Assembly (NCBI GenBank): GCA_900299425.1
Contig: OMJU01000157.1
Coordinates: 1-33,314 of the forward strand
Reading direction: 5' to 3'
DNA from: Candidatus Rokuibacteriota bacterium
GTDB taxonomy: Bacteria; Bacteroidota; Bacteroidia; Flavobacteriales; Flavobacteriaceae
DNA: 33,314 nt
Shown here: positions 15,591 to 23,839 of the stretch, piece after piece
Layout of the letters: the number at the start of each line of letters is the position of its first letter
Numbering within the stretch: position 1 is the stretch's first letter
The notes under the pieces: model-generated
Databases searched by the model: none
What the model was told of the DNA's origin: nothing
What the model saw: the letters and a program-made list of their open reading frames with translations, nothing else
Translations under genes and position numbers: made by a program

Positions 15591-16232
15591 TTATTTTTTT
15601 CGCGCCAAAGAAAGCCCATCACGAATGGGTAAAAGCACAGTCTGATAATCAGGGTGTGTTTTGAGTTCTTTGTTGAATTCCTGTAAGACTTGGGTATCTA
15701 GATCCTCTGCTTTAGCTTCTTGAGTTACTTTTCCACTCCATAGTACATTGTCGCTGATCAACAATCCACCGGAACGCAACTTAGGGGTAACTAGGTTTAA
15801 ATAGTTGAGGTAGTTTGACTTATCAGCGTCGATAAATACCAAATCAAATTTTTCGTCAATTTGGGGTAAAATTTCGGTTGCGTCCCCTAGATGGGCAATG
15901 ATTTGATGGGTTTTACCCGAGAGATCAAAATATTTTTGTTGCAGGCTGCGAAGCTCTGCATTGCGATCAATGGTATGCAATACGCCATCCGCTGTGAGCC
16001 CCTCTGCTAGACACAAGGCGGAATAGCCCGTATAGGTCCCAATTTCGAGTATGGCTTTGGGTCTTTTGAGTTGCGCAATTAAACTCAACAATCGTCCTTG
16101 GAGCGGACCACTGAGCATGCGGGGGGCCAGCACGGTTTGCCAAGTTTCAAGATTTAGATCTTTTAAGAGTTGAGGTTCATCTTGTGTATGCTCCTGAGCA
16201 TACTGCTCTATATCTTGGGGTAAAAAATCCAT
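15591..16232 (-). CDS. O-methyltransferase, catechol/caffeoyl-CoA type
   Basis: A 213-residue SAM- and metal-dependent O-methyltransferase. Motif I is ILEIGTYTGYSALCLAEGL, followed by HTIDRN, GDATEILP and the metal-binding VFIDADKSNYLNYL, with GGLLISDNVLWSG after it. Family members methylate one of two adjacent hydroxyls, so an ortho-aminophenol such as 3-hydroxyanthranilate or 3-hydroxykynurenine is conceivable given the operon, but the substrate cannot be read from sequence. Its ATG overlaps the stop of the decarboxylase gene by one base (TAATG), so it is translated with the kynurenine genes. The 3' end converges on tatA. Confidence 0.9.
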   Translation of the reverse strand: MDFLPQDIEQYAQEHTQDEPQLLKDLNLETWQTVLAPRMLSGPLQGRLLSLIAQLKRPKAILEIGTYTGYSALCLAEGLTADGVLHTIDRNAELRSLQQKYFDLSGKTHQIIAHLGDATEILPQIDEKFDLVFIDADKSNYLNYLNLVTPKLRSGGLLISDNVLWSGKVTQEAKAEDLDTQVLQEFNKELKTHPDYQTVLLPIRDGLSLARKK

Positions 16233-17314
16233 TACGCCAATATTTTATTTATCAGCTCTGATTTTGCCTTTTGATCGTCTCCAAAGAGCCATTGTAATAC
16301 ATTGTCTTCCCAAATTGCATCACATTCTTGCTCATTTAAAAGGCCTTGTTTTTGGGCCAAATCAAGAATTTTACCCGGATAGGAAGATTGTGCGGCACAT
16401 TCCATTTCACCCAGAGGGTAGGGGTCGTCTAGGCCCATGAGCACCTGCTTACTGCCTTGATTTTTTATCAAAAGTTCCAAAGAGCCTGTGTCGTGGACTA
16501 AAGTGTCAAAAAATATGTTCTTGTGCCCTACACTTTTGCGTGGGTGGATTTTGCCTTCAAAGAGGTCTGGACGGCCATCAAAGCCCTGTATTCTGCGCCC
16601 TAGATTTATTTGGGCCAATTGACCACCATGAGCAAAACAGGTACGCATTCCAGGAAATTTGTCAGCATAACCATTTAGCGTATAAAAGTGGTAGGCATCG
16701 GCACATTGTGCAAGCATCCAAATCAAGTGAAATCTCCATGCAGTATTTTGGAGTTTGATGAATTTTTCACCGTCATAAGGATGAATTTCCACCGCCAAAT
16801 TATACGATGAAGCCAATTCAAAAATTGGCTCATTTTCAGCATCAAAAATACTGCGCCAAGTCCCAATAGTATCCATATAATGCGTGGGTAGACAGAGTAA
16901 TTTAAGGCCCATCTCTTCGACACAGCGTTCAATCTCCCACAATGCGCCACGCACAAAGCCCGGGTGCACCACAAAACCACAAGAGAATTTATCGCTGTGA
17001 TCATGCTGTATACGGGCATTAAAATCATTTTGAAAACGCAGTGCTTGTTTCATTTCCTCTAAACGCAAACCATTGCCATATAGCTGGGATAAATTCAATA
17101 CAACGGCGTGATCAATCTTATAGCGCTCCATCCACTGTAATTTCTCATCCAGAAAAAAACTCGAATCGGTCACAGGACGACTCCATTCCTTTTGCAGCAT
17201 AAATTTTCTATCCTTATCTACCCAGAAAATTCCTTTGTCTTTCATAAAGGCGGGAATCTCCTCTGGATAAGGAAGTAAATGAGAGTGGCCATTGATGCGC
17301 AATTTTCTTTTCAT
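16232..17314 (-). CDS. 2-amino-3-carboxymuconate-6-semialdehyde decarboxylase (ACMSD-type amidohydrolase)
   Basis: ACMSD removes CO2 from the ring-opened product of 3-hydroxyanthranilate, diverting it from quinolinate to 2-aminomuconate semialdehyde. The 360-residue protein keeps the zinc ligands of the family: His10 and His12 (NGHSHLLP), His178 (EIHPYDG), His229 (CFAHGGQ) and Asp296 (GLDDPYPLGE, matching GSDYPFPLGE in the Pseudomonas enzyme), and a substrate-binding Arg46 in SRPV. It is somewhat longer than the roughly 335 residues usual. Context with kynU, kmo, dehydrogenase and deaminase genes supports the call strongly. Confidence 0.88.
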   Translation of the reverse strand: MKRKLRINGHSHLLPYPEEIPAFMKDKGIFWVDKDRKFMLQKEWSRPVTDSSFFLDEKLQWMERYKIDHAVVLNLSQLYGNGLRLEEMKQALRFQNDFNARIQHDHSDKFSCGFVVHPGFVRGALWEIERCVEEMGLKLLCLPTHYMDTIGTWRSIFDAENEPIFELASSYNLAVEIHPYDGEKFIKLQNTAWRFHLIWMLAQCADAYHFYTLNGYADKFPGMRTCFAHGGQLAQINLGRRIQGFDGRPDLFEGKIHPRKSVGHKNIFFDTLVHDTGSLELLIKNQGSKQVLMGLDDPYPLGEMECAAQSSYPGKILDLAQKQGLLNEQECDAIWEDNVLQWLFGDDQKAKSELINKILA

Positions 17315-17367
17315 GATAAAAACCGTTAGTCTGGGATATGCATGGGGTTTGTATTACCGTTTCTAAG

Positions 17368-18153
17368 TTACAAAGATTTTGTCCGCCCGCCATCGATGGG
17401 TAAATTGATTCCATTGATATAGCCAGCTGAGGGACTGCATAAAAAGGCAATGCCGTAAGCAATTTCCTGAGCCTCAGCAAAGCGACGAGCAGGTACCACT
17501 GAGGTCATAAAATCACGGGCTTGTTGGGGCGTTTTATTCATCCGCTTGGCTGCGCTATTGACAATGTCTTCTAAACGATCGGTGGCGGTAAATCCAGGAA
17601 GCACATTATTTACTGTAATTCCAAACGGACCCAATTCCACAGATAAGGTTTTACTCCAATTGGCTACAGCACCGCGTATGGTATTGCTTACCCCAAGGTT
17701 TTCGATGGGTTGTTTTACCGAGGTGGAGATTACATTGACAATTCGACCAAAATGAGCTTTTTTCATCCCCGGAACCACGGCTTGCACAAGGATTTGATTG
17801 CATAAAAGGTGCTGAGCAAAAGCCGCTGCATATTGGGCGGGGTCTGCCTCAAAGGCTGGGCCCGCTGCTGGGCCACCTGTGTTGTTGATCAAAATATGAA
17901 ATTGATGTTTTTGGGCTAATGCCGCGATAGCGGTTTCAAAGCCGGCAGTGTCACTGAAATCGACGGCCATTGAGTCGTGCTTTTCATCAAAGTCCCGTGG
18001 TAATTCCCGCAAGGTTTGCTCGAGTTTTTCTGGATTGCGGGCCAGAAGCACAATTTGTGCGCCAAGCTGGGCCAACTCTAGGGCGGTGGCTTTACCGATT
18101 CCCGCTGTACTGCCGCAAACCAATGCTGTTTTTCCGGTAAGATTTAATTCCAT
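17368..18153 (-). CDS. SDR-fold protein with non-canonical active site, kynurenine operon
   Basis: A 261-residue short-chain dehydrogenase/reductase homologue. The cofactor loop reads CGSTAGIG (13-20) instead of TGxxxGxG, and NNTGG is near 90. The catalytic YxxxK is replaced: aligning VSNTIRGAVANWSKTLS with the usual YSASKAA segment puts Ser156 at the Tyr position and Arg160 at the Lys position. Ser143 (NVISTS) is retained. A branch of FabG-like proteins with imperfect motifs is known, and this fits it. It may reduce an unusual substrate, work by another mechanism, or be non-catalytic. It lies between the dehydrogenase and decarboxylase genes, implying a task in tryptophan or kynurenine breakdown. 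Confidence 0.85.
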   Translation of the reverse strand: MELNLTGKTALVCGSTAGIGKATALELAQLGAQIVLLARNPEKLEQTLRELPRDFDEKHDSMAVDFSDTAGFETAIAALAQKHQFHILINNTGGPAAGPAFEADPAQYAAAFAQHLLCNQILVQAVVPGMKKAHFGRIVNVISTSVKQPIENLGVSNTIRGAVANWSKTLSVELGPFGITVNNVLPGFTATDRLEDIVNSAAKRMNKTPQQARDFMTSVVPARRFAEAQEIAYGIAFLCSPSAGYINGINLPIDGGRTKSL

Positions 18154-18217
18154 TTTAAGTTGTTTCTAAGTTTGTTGCTGCAAACATGCCATTCTGGTTG
18201 TTCAATGCTTGCTGAAC

Positions 18218-19663
18218 TTATGGTTTATAACTGATACAAATATTTTTAGGTTCGGTAAAAAAGCGCAAAGCTTCAAATCCACCTTCACGCCCCACACCGC
18301 TTGCCTTAACTCCGCCAAAAGGAGTTCTCAGGTCTCGATTAAGCCAAGTATTTACCCAAACGATGCCTGATTCAAGTTGCTGACCAAAGCGCATAGAACG
18401 ATCTAAATCAGAGGTCCATAGGCTGGCCGAAAGACCATAAGGAACACTGTTAGCCATTTCGATGACCTGGGCCTCAGAATCAAAAGGCATTATGGTAACT
18501 ACAGGGCCAAAAATTTCTTCTTGATTTACACGACACAAATGGTCATTTACTTCGATTACTGTGGGTTCTAAATAATAACCCTCGGGATGTTGAGGCACAT
18601 CGGCTTTATTGCCACCACAGAGCAATAAGCCTCCCTGGTTTTGGGCCAGGTCGATATAATTCAAGATTTTTTGGCGATGCTCCTTTGAAATGACAGCACC
18701 CAAATCTACCTCATGGTTGGGTGGCCCCACCCGAAGTTGGGTAACTCTGCTGACAAAGTCTTCTTTAAATTTCGCGTAAATCGAACGCTCTACAAAAATA
18801 CGGCTGCCGCACAGACAAATCTGTCCTTGATTGGCAAATGATGACTTTAATGTGATTTCCAGCATGCGCGGATAATCACAATCGGCAAAAATGATATTGG
18901 GGTTTTTCCCGCCTAATTCTAGGGATAATTTTTTTAACATGGGCGCTGCGACTTTGGCAATATGAGCCCCTGTGGCAGTACCTCCGGTAAACGAAATGGC
19001 CTTAATTTCTGGATGGGCGATTATGGCTTGCCCCGCACTAGCACCGGTCCCATGGACAATGTTCAATACCCCCGCAGGCAGTCCTGCTTGCTGACATAAT
19101 TCAGCCAGTAAATGCGCAGTTACAGGAGTGAGTTCACTGGGTTTGGCCACTACCGTATTGCCTGCCGCTAGGGCTGGGGCAATTTTCCAAGTAAATAGGT
19201 AAAGAGGAAGATTCCAAGGGGAAATACAACCCACTACACCTATTGGATGCCGCAGCGTAAAGTTAATGGTGTTCTGGCCAACACTCTCATGGGCTTCGCT
19301 AGAAAATTGAGTCAAGGCATGGGCAAAAAATCGAAAATTACTTGAGGCCCGAGGAATGTCAATGGTTTTGGCCAAGGACAGCGGCTTGCCGCTGTCTTTT
19401 GATTCGGCTTGTGCCAAGCGCTCTAGATTTTCATCTATTAGGTCCGCTATACGAGCCAATAGAGCGCTGCGCTGCTCTAAGGTAGTTTGTCGCCAAGTTA
19501 TAAACGCATTTTTGGCCGCTTGAAATGCCAGTGCTACGTCGTTATCTGAACTTTGCGGTAGACTTCCATAAATCTGCCCCGTCGCCGGCTCAATATTATC
19601 CAGACGCTCCCCCGATAGAGCGTGTTGTAATGTGCCGTTAATATAATTGAGCACCTGAGCCAT
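18218..19663 (-). CDS. 2-aminomuconate-6-semialdehyde dehydrogenase (aldehyde dehydrogenase family)
   Basis: An NAD+-dependent aldehyde dehydrogenase of 481 residues. The catalytic cysteine is in NQGQICLCGSRIFVE and the general-base glutamate in LSLELGGKNPNIIF; GFTGG-like ISFTGGTATG and SPWNLPLYLFTWK are typical. Length and motifs fit the hydroxymuconic/aminomuconic semialdehyde dehydrogenase branch, and the operon supplies the substrate: ACMSD makes 2-aminomuconate semialdehyde, which this enzyme would oxidise to 2-aminomuconate. Its ATG overlaps the stop of the RidA-type gene (TAATG). The exact substrate is inferred from context. Confidence 0.87.
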   Translation of the reverse strand: MAQVLNYINGTLQHALSGERLDNIEPATGQIYGSLPQSSDNDVALAFQAAKNAFITWRQTTLEQRSALLARIADLIDENLERLAQAESKDSGKPLSLAKTIDIPRASSNFRFFAHALTQFSSEAHESVGQNTINFTLRHPIGVVGCISPWNLPLYLFTWKIAPALAAGNTVVAKPSELTPVTAHLLAELCQQAGLPAGVLNIVHGTGASAGQAIIAHPEIKAISFTGGTATGAHIAKVAAPMLKKLSLELGGKNPNIIFADCDYPRMLEITLKSSFANQGQICLCGSRIFVERSIYAKFKEDFVSRVTQLRVGPPNHEVDLGAVISKEHRQKILNYIDLAQNQGGLLLCGGNKADVPQHPEGYYLEPTVIEVNDHLCRVNQEEIFGPVVTIMPFDSEAQVIEMANSVPYGLSASLWTSDLDRSMRFGQQLESGIVWVNTWLNRDLRTPFGGVKASGVGREGGFEALRFFTEPKNICISYKP

Positions 19664-20091
19664 TAGTTCATTGGTTTATAGGCCGTAGCTTTGATTTCAA
19701 TAAGCAGCAGTGGATGAGGCAATTGATGCACAGCAACTGTAGTTCGTGCAGGGCCACTTTGGGCATTAAAATACTGTGCGTAAACCGCGTTATACCCTGC
19801 AAAGTCATTCATATTGACCAAAAATGTAGTCAAATCCACTAAGTCTTCTAAACCTGCGCCTTCCGTTTCAAGATAGTCTTTGATGTTATCGAGTACCGCT
19901 ATGGTTTGTTCTTTGATGTCAAGCCGCATACTGCCCATGGCATCCACCTTATGAGCGCCTGCTATTGTATTGTCTGGTTTTCGCGCACTGGTCCCAGAAA
20001 TATACAGATAGTCTCCCACACGTTTGATATGGGGATAAGCGCCTCGGGGAGTAGCTTTGCCTTCGACAAGTTTATTGTTTGATTGTGCCAT
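19663..20091 (-). CDS. RidA-family protein, probable 2-aminomuconate deaminase
   Basis: A 142-residue RidA/YjgF-fold protein. The segment [29 protein letters not shown] resembles, from memory, 2-aminomuconate deaminases of nitrobenzoate and aminophenol degraders. The conserved arginine is in [16 protein letters not shown] and the C-terminal LIEIKATAY is typical. In this operon it should hydrolyse 2-aminomuconate to the 4-oxalocrotonate level with release of ammonia. A general imine deaminase role is the alternative. It starts nine bases after the kmo stop and overlaps the dehydrogenase start by one base. Confidence 0.88.
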   Translation of the reverse strand: MAQSNNKLVEGKATPRGAYPHIKRVGDYLYISGTSARKPDNTIAGAHKVDAMGSMRLDIKEQTIAVLDNIKDYLETEGAGLEDLVDLTTFLVNMNDFAGYNAVYAQYFNAQSGPARTTVAVHQLPHPLLLIEIKATAYKPMN

Positions 20092-20100
20092 AAATACCGT

Positions 20101-21516
20101 TTAATCGTTAGGTTCTTTTTGTTCCAAAAGGGCATTTGTATGCCCTTGAATGAGCAAGAGCTGCTCATCAAGTTCTTGTGATTCGTTTAATTTGTTTTGT
20201 CGCAAAAGCTGTTCAATGGCCCTATCTTGCGCCCGACCTCTAGTCATGGCTTGATGATAGGTGAGCTCAGGACTGAAGGTTACCATGGAGTATTTACTTT
20301 GGTATTGCTCTGATCGCTCTTGTTCCAAACGGACCTCAATTCCTCTTTTGCGCTGAAAAATAGGATCAGCGGTATGCTCTTTCATTTCGTGGAAATTATC
20401 CAAAGCGAGATCAGCGATGGCATCAGCATCCTTTTTGCGTTTTTGTGCAAACTGATCAAAAAGCGCGCTCCACTCTGTAATTCCTGAATCCATGAGTTGA
20501 TCCAGTACCAGAACATCTTCAAAAGAGGCATTCATGCCTTGCCCGTAAAAAGGAACAATGGCATGGGCTGCGTCTCCTAGTATCAGGACATTTCCTTTGG
20601 CATTCCAGGGGCCGCACTTTACCGTTCCTAAGGGTCCTGTAGGATTTTCTTGATACTGCTCGATAAGATCGGGGATCAATTGCAGTAACTCTGGATATTT
20701 TTCCTCAAAATAGTGGCGAATTTGCGGGGCACTTTCTATATGATCGAAGCCATGCGGATACTCGGTGTGACTCATGAATAAGGTCACTGTAAAACTATGA
20801 TCTAAATTGGGTAGTGCGATAATCATATCCTGTCCACGAGGCCAAATATGAAGTGCATCAGCCCTGAGTTGAAATGAGCCATCAGCCCCTGGGGCGATAG
20901 ACAACTCTTTATAGCCATGGCTGAGCCAGTCCAAAGAAAACTTAAAATCTGCGCCATTTTGCTCCTGAAGGGTTTTCCTGACCACAGAACCAGCACCATC
21001 GCAGCCAAAAATCACATTGGCCTGGATTTCAAGAACGGATTTGTCCTGCTGCTCTGGATCGGATGAATTTTGCTCAAATTGGGCAGCACAAGTTTCTAGG
21101 TCAAGACCGATACAGGGGGCATCAAAATATAAATTTACCTTGCCCAATGCTTCAATGGCATCAAGCAGGAGTGCATTGAGCCCTGGCCGTGAGATAGAAT
21201 TGATTGCGGTATTTGGATTGCCACTGTAGGGGCTGAAAAATGGATCCCGCTGAAGTTGATGAATCATGCGACCGTGCATGGGCAGACTAATGGCTAGTGC
21301 TTTTTGGTCCATCCCGGCCATTTTGAGCGCGTTTAATCCGCGATCACTCAAGGCCAAATTTATAGAGCGGCCAGCGTCTAGACTCTGGCGTCGCAAATCG
21401 GGACGCTTCTCCACAAGAGTGACTTGATGTCCTCTTTGAGCCAGTCTTAAGGCCAAAAGGCTGCCACATAAACCAGCGCCAATGATTAATATTTTGTCAT
21501 TTTTGTTCAAGGACAT
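20101..21516 (-). CDS. kmo: Kynurenine 3-monooxygenase
   Basis: KMO hydroxylates L-kynurenine to 3-hydroxykynurenine using FAD, NADPH and O2. The protein has the N-terminal FAD motif IIGAGLCGSLLALRLAQRG, the family segment DAGRSINLALSDRGLNAL, the middle GCDGAGSVVR and the second FAD motif LILGDAAHAIVPFYGQGMNASFEDV. The track starts at 21525; ATG 21516 forms a TGATG overlap with the kynU stop and gives MSLNKNDKILIIGAG, so I prefer it (471 residues). The long charged C-terminal part is usual for the family; no strong final membrane helix is visible. Confidence 0.96.
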   Translation of the reverse strand: MSLNKNDKILIIGAGLCGSLLALRLAQRGHQVTLVEKRPDLRRQSLDAGRSINLALSDRGLNALKMAGMDQKALAISLPMHGRMIHQLQRDPFFSPYSGNPNTAINSISRPGLNALLLDAIEALGKVNLYFDAPCIGLDLETCAAQFEQNSSDPEQQDKSVLEIQANVIFGCDGAGSVVRKTLQEQNGADFKFSLDWLSHGYKELSIAPGADGSFQLRADALHIWPRGQDMIIALPNLDHSFTVTLFMSHTEYPHGFDHIESAPQIRHYFEEKYPELLQLIPDLIEQYQENPTGPLGTVKCGPWNAKGNVLILGDAAHAIVPFYGQGMNASFEDVLVLDQLMDSGITEWSALFDQFAQKRKKDADAIADLALDNFHEMKEHTADPIFQRKRGIEVRLEQERSEQYQSKYSMVTFSPELTYHQAMTRGRAQDRAIEQLLRQNKLNESQELDEQLLLIQGHTNALLEQKEPND

Positions 21517-22775
21517 CACAGACATTGGTTTAAGCGTTGAACAAAATTATAGACATCCTGGTAGCTATTATAAAGTGGGGCAGGGGCCACGCGTATAACA
21601 TCTGGTTCCCGCCAATCACTGACTACGCCTAGATCGGTTAAGGCATCATGGAGTGAGCGGTCGCTGTCTTTAATCTGTAAAGAGAGTTGTGCCCCCCGTT
21701 GCCCAGGATCAAGTGGAGTCATTATTTTTATTTTATCGGTATTCAAATTGGTCAGTAATTCTGCCAAGTAGGCCGTGAGTTGAACTGATTTGTCCCGAAT
21801 CGCTTTCATTGTGGCACGATCAAAAATATCTAAAGAAGCGCGTATGGCGGCCATGGATAAAATAGGTGGATTACTCAGTTGCCAGCCCTCAGCTCCTTCA
21901 ATGGGCTCAAAAGCATCGCGCATTTTGAATCGGGTGACTTTATCATGCCCCCACCACCCTGTAAATCTCGGAAGGTCATGAGCCTTTGCATGCCTTTTAT
22001 GGACAAATACACCACCCAAACTTCCTGGTCCGCTATTGAGGTATTTGTACGTACACCATACACCAAAATCTACATTGTTGTCATGCAGGTCACAAATGAT
22101 GTTACCAGCGCCATGTGCAAGATTAAACCCAACCTTTGCCCCGTAGTGATGCCCAAGTTCGGTGATGGCTCCTATGGGATAAACTTGGCCTGAGTAATAA
22201 TTAGAATTCCCTAACATGATCAGGGCGACGCTATCTTTGTGCTGCTCCATTAATGCTTTTAGACTGGCCATTTGGCAAAGCCCAGTTTCTGGATCAGGCT
22301 TCCACAGCAATAAACTCTGGTTAGGATCATAGCCATGAAATTTTATTTGGCTCTCAACAGCATAACGATCACTTGGAAAAGCATCGGCCTCGATAATTAT
22401 TTTATGACGCTGCCCCGTGGGCCTGTAAAAGGAAACCATCATCAGATGCAAATTTACCGTCAGGGTATTCATGACCACAACTTCTTGGTCTTGGCCTCCC
22501 ACAATTTTTGCCATTTGATGGGTTAAAAGCTCATGGTAAGGCAGCCATGCGTTGTGCCCTTGGGTATGACCTTCGACGCCCCATTTAGCCCAGTGCTCTA
22601 ATTCGTCACTGATGAATTTTTTTGTCTGCTTGGGTTGCAGCCCCAGAGAATTGCCGCAGAGATAGACTAAGGGATTCCCCTTTACATCATTTGGCATTTC
22701 AAATTCTTGGCGATAGGTGGCCAAAACATCGCTTTGGTCGAGCAATTTGGCCTTATTTAGTGCTTGATCGTTCAT
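21516..22775 (-). CDS. kynU: Kynureninase
   Basis: A PLP enzyme that cleaves kynurenine or 3-hydroxykynurenine to anthranilate or 3-hydroxyanthranilate plus alanine. At 419 residues its length is normal. The PLP lysine is Lys244 in WCTYKYLNSGPG; YLCGNSLGLQPK, ADAFPSDRYAVESQ and FNLAHGAGN are family motifs. It is the first gene of the seven-gene minus-strand operon. Its upstream region (22776-22905) is shared with the divergent CDGSH gene and holds no clear -7 box for kynU; TAAATTTA near 22804 is one base off the consensus. Confidence 0.97.
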   Translation of the reverse strand: MNDQALNKAKLLDQSDVLATYRQEFEMPNDVKGNPLVYLCGNSLGLQPKQTKKFISDELEHWAKWGVEGHTQGHNAWLPYHELLTHQMAKIVGGQDQEVVVMNTLTVNLHLMMVSFYRPTGQRHKIIIEADAFPSDRYAVESQIKFHGYDPNQSLLLWKPDPETGLCQMASLKALMEQHKDSVALIMLGNSNYYSGQVYPIGAITELGHHYGAKVGFNLAHGAGNIICDLHDNNVDFGVWCTYKYLNSGPGSLGGVFVHKRHAKAHDLPRFTGWWGHDKVTRFKMRDAFEPIEGAEGWQLSNPPILSMAAIRASLDIFDRATMKAIRDKSVQLTAYLAELLTNLNTDKIKIMTPLDPGQRGAQLSLQIKDSDRSLHDALTDLGVVSDWREPDVIRVAPAPLYNSYQDVYNFVQRLNQCL

Positions 22776-22872
22776 CCGTTGATTAAAGTGGAAACTTCAA
22801 TCCCTAAATTTACGGAATATGCCCTAGTCCTCCTATAATTTACTATTTTTAAGTCTAGAAAAAATTAATCCC

Positions 22873-22889
22873 CAAGCGACAAACGCTTG
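22873..22889 (+). promoter_or_regulatory. Inverted repeat CAAGCG-N5-CGCTTG before the CDGSH gene
   Basis: A perfect 6-bp inverted repeat around ACAAA lies 16 bases before the CDGSH start, in the gap between the divergent kynU and CDGSH genes. There is no T-run, so termination is unlikely. It could be an RNA hairpin in the leader or an operator; function is not established. Confidence 0.3.
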
Positions 22890-22905
22890 AACCTAATAAA
22901 ATGCT

Positions 22906-23085
22906 ATGACTACAGAACACGTTACTCAAGTAAATTTAATCGAAAACGGCCCGGTAGTGGTCGTTGGAACCATTGACCTGCATCATCCCGATGGCACTGT
23001 GGAACGCCGTGAGCGGCGCAGTTCTTTTTGTCGTTGTGGTAAAAGCGCGAGCATGCCACTTTGCGACGGAAGCCACAAAAACTAA
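22906..23085 (+). CDS. Small CDGSH iron-sulfur domain protein
   Basis: A 59-residue ORF, just under the track cutoff. It ends with a complete CDGSH motif, FCRCGKSASMPLCDGSHKN, matching C-x-C-x2-(S/T)-x3-P-x-C-D-G-(S/A/T)-H with Cys42, Cys44, Cys53 and His57 as [2Fe-2S] ligands. The N-terminal part GPVVVVGTIDLHHPDGTVERRER is the beta segment typical of single-domain bacterial CDGSH proteins. There is no membrane anchor, so it is cytosolic. These proteins are thought to act in electron transfer or cluster handling. It is transcribed alone, converging on msrA 11 bases away. Confidence 0.93.
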   Translation: MTTEHVTQVNLIENGPVVVVGTIDLHHPDGTVERRERRSSFCRCGKSASMPLCDGSHKN

Positions 23086-23096
23086 AGCAGCTACTT

Positions 23097-23786
23097 TCAT
23101 GGTTTAAATAGCTGTGGCAGTTTTGCCATGACGCGTTTTAATCGCGGGATAGAGGTATTGACAATGTAGGGGTGATAAGGGTGGTTGGCCTCATAATCCT
23201 GATGATAATCTTCTGCAGGCCAAAATTTATCAAAAGCCATAACCTGTGCAGCCACTTTGCCTTTGCCTAATTCTTGTTCTAAGTCACTGATTTGCTGCGC
23301 TATAATATTGGCCTCTTCCTTATTTTGGTAGAATAGAATACTGCGGTATTGATTGCCTTGATCGGGTCCTTGACCATTAAATTGACTTATATTTTGCGAG
23401 GCGAAATAAACCTGAATTATGGTTGCGAAATCGATGAGGTTTGGATCGTAGTAAACTACCACAGCCTCAGCATGGCCAGTCAGTCCAGTATTGCTGGCGC
23501 CATAAGTAGGATATGGGGTATGGCCTCCAGCATAACCAGAAATGACTTCTTGGACGCCGGTAAGTCTTTCATAAATCGCCTCAACACACCAGAAACATCC
23601 ACTGGCTAAATAAGCTTTACTGAGTCCTGTTTGGTCCATCTTCTCAATATGCTCAATACTCTGTGTGAAGTCTGCGGCATTATAACCTGTATTGATGGTT
23701 GTTTTGTTTTGACAACTAGCTAGGTTTGGGGTCAAAAGTGCTATTGTCACAAAATATCGAAAGAGTCTTTTTAAATTCATAAGCAT
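23097..23786 (-). CDS. msrA: Peptide-methionine (S)-S-oxide reductase, exported
   Basis: MsrA repairs oxidised methionine. The active-site segment is YLASGCFWCVEAIYERL, with GYAGG, TGHAEAV, GPDQGNQYRS and AEDYHQDY following as in the family. The N-terminal region FVTIALLTPNLASCQNK looks like a lipoprotein signal, so it probably acts in the periplasm. The track start (23795) is a TTG; ATG 23786 or ATG 23780 is more likely and I use the first. It lies downstream of the coiled-coil protein gene but beyond that gene's terminator, so it likely has its own promoter. Confidence 0.95.
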   Translation of the reverse strand: MLMNLKRLFRYFVTIALLTPNLASCQNKTTINTGYNAADFTQSIEHIEKMDQTGLSKAYLASGCFWCVEAIYERLTGVQEVISGYAGGHTPYPTYGASNTGLTGHAEAVVVYYDPNLIDFATIIQVYFASQNISQFNGQGPDQGNQYRSILFYQNKEEANIIAQQISDLEQELGKGKVAAQVMAFDKFWPAEDYHQDYEANHPYHPYIVNTSIPRLKRVMAKLPQLFKP

Positions 23787-23806
23787 ATTTTTCAAGAATA
23801 AAGGTC

Positions 23807-23835
23807 AAAAAAAACGCCTTCGAAGAAGGCGTTTT
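23807..23835 (-). terminator. Intrinsic terminator after the coiled-coil protein gene
   Basis: On the minus strand AAAACGCCTTC TTC GAAGGCGTTTT forms a perfect 11-bp stem with a three-base loop and runs into eight T residues. It starts five bases after the stop of the DUF164-like gene and lies 21 bases before the msrA start. Confidence 0.92.
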
Positions 23836-23839
23836 GAGA

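Noticed and set aside
15591-22775. Search for a hidden 3-hydroxyanthranilate dioxygenase within the kynurenine cluster
   Set aside because: No frame shows a cupin-type dioxygenase sequence; the intergenic gaps are all under 70 bases.
23088-23114. CAGCTA...TAGCTG inverted repeat between the CDGSH and msrA genes
   Set aside because: Only 6 bp with a 15-base loop, overlaps the msrA 3' end and has no T-run.
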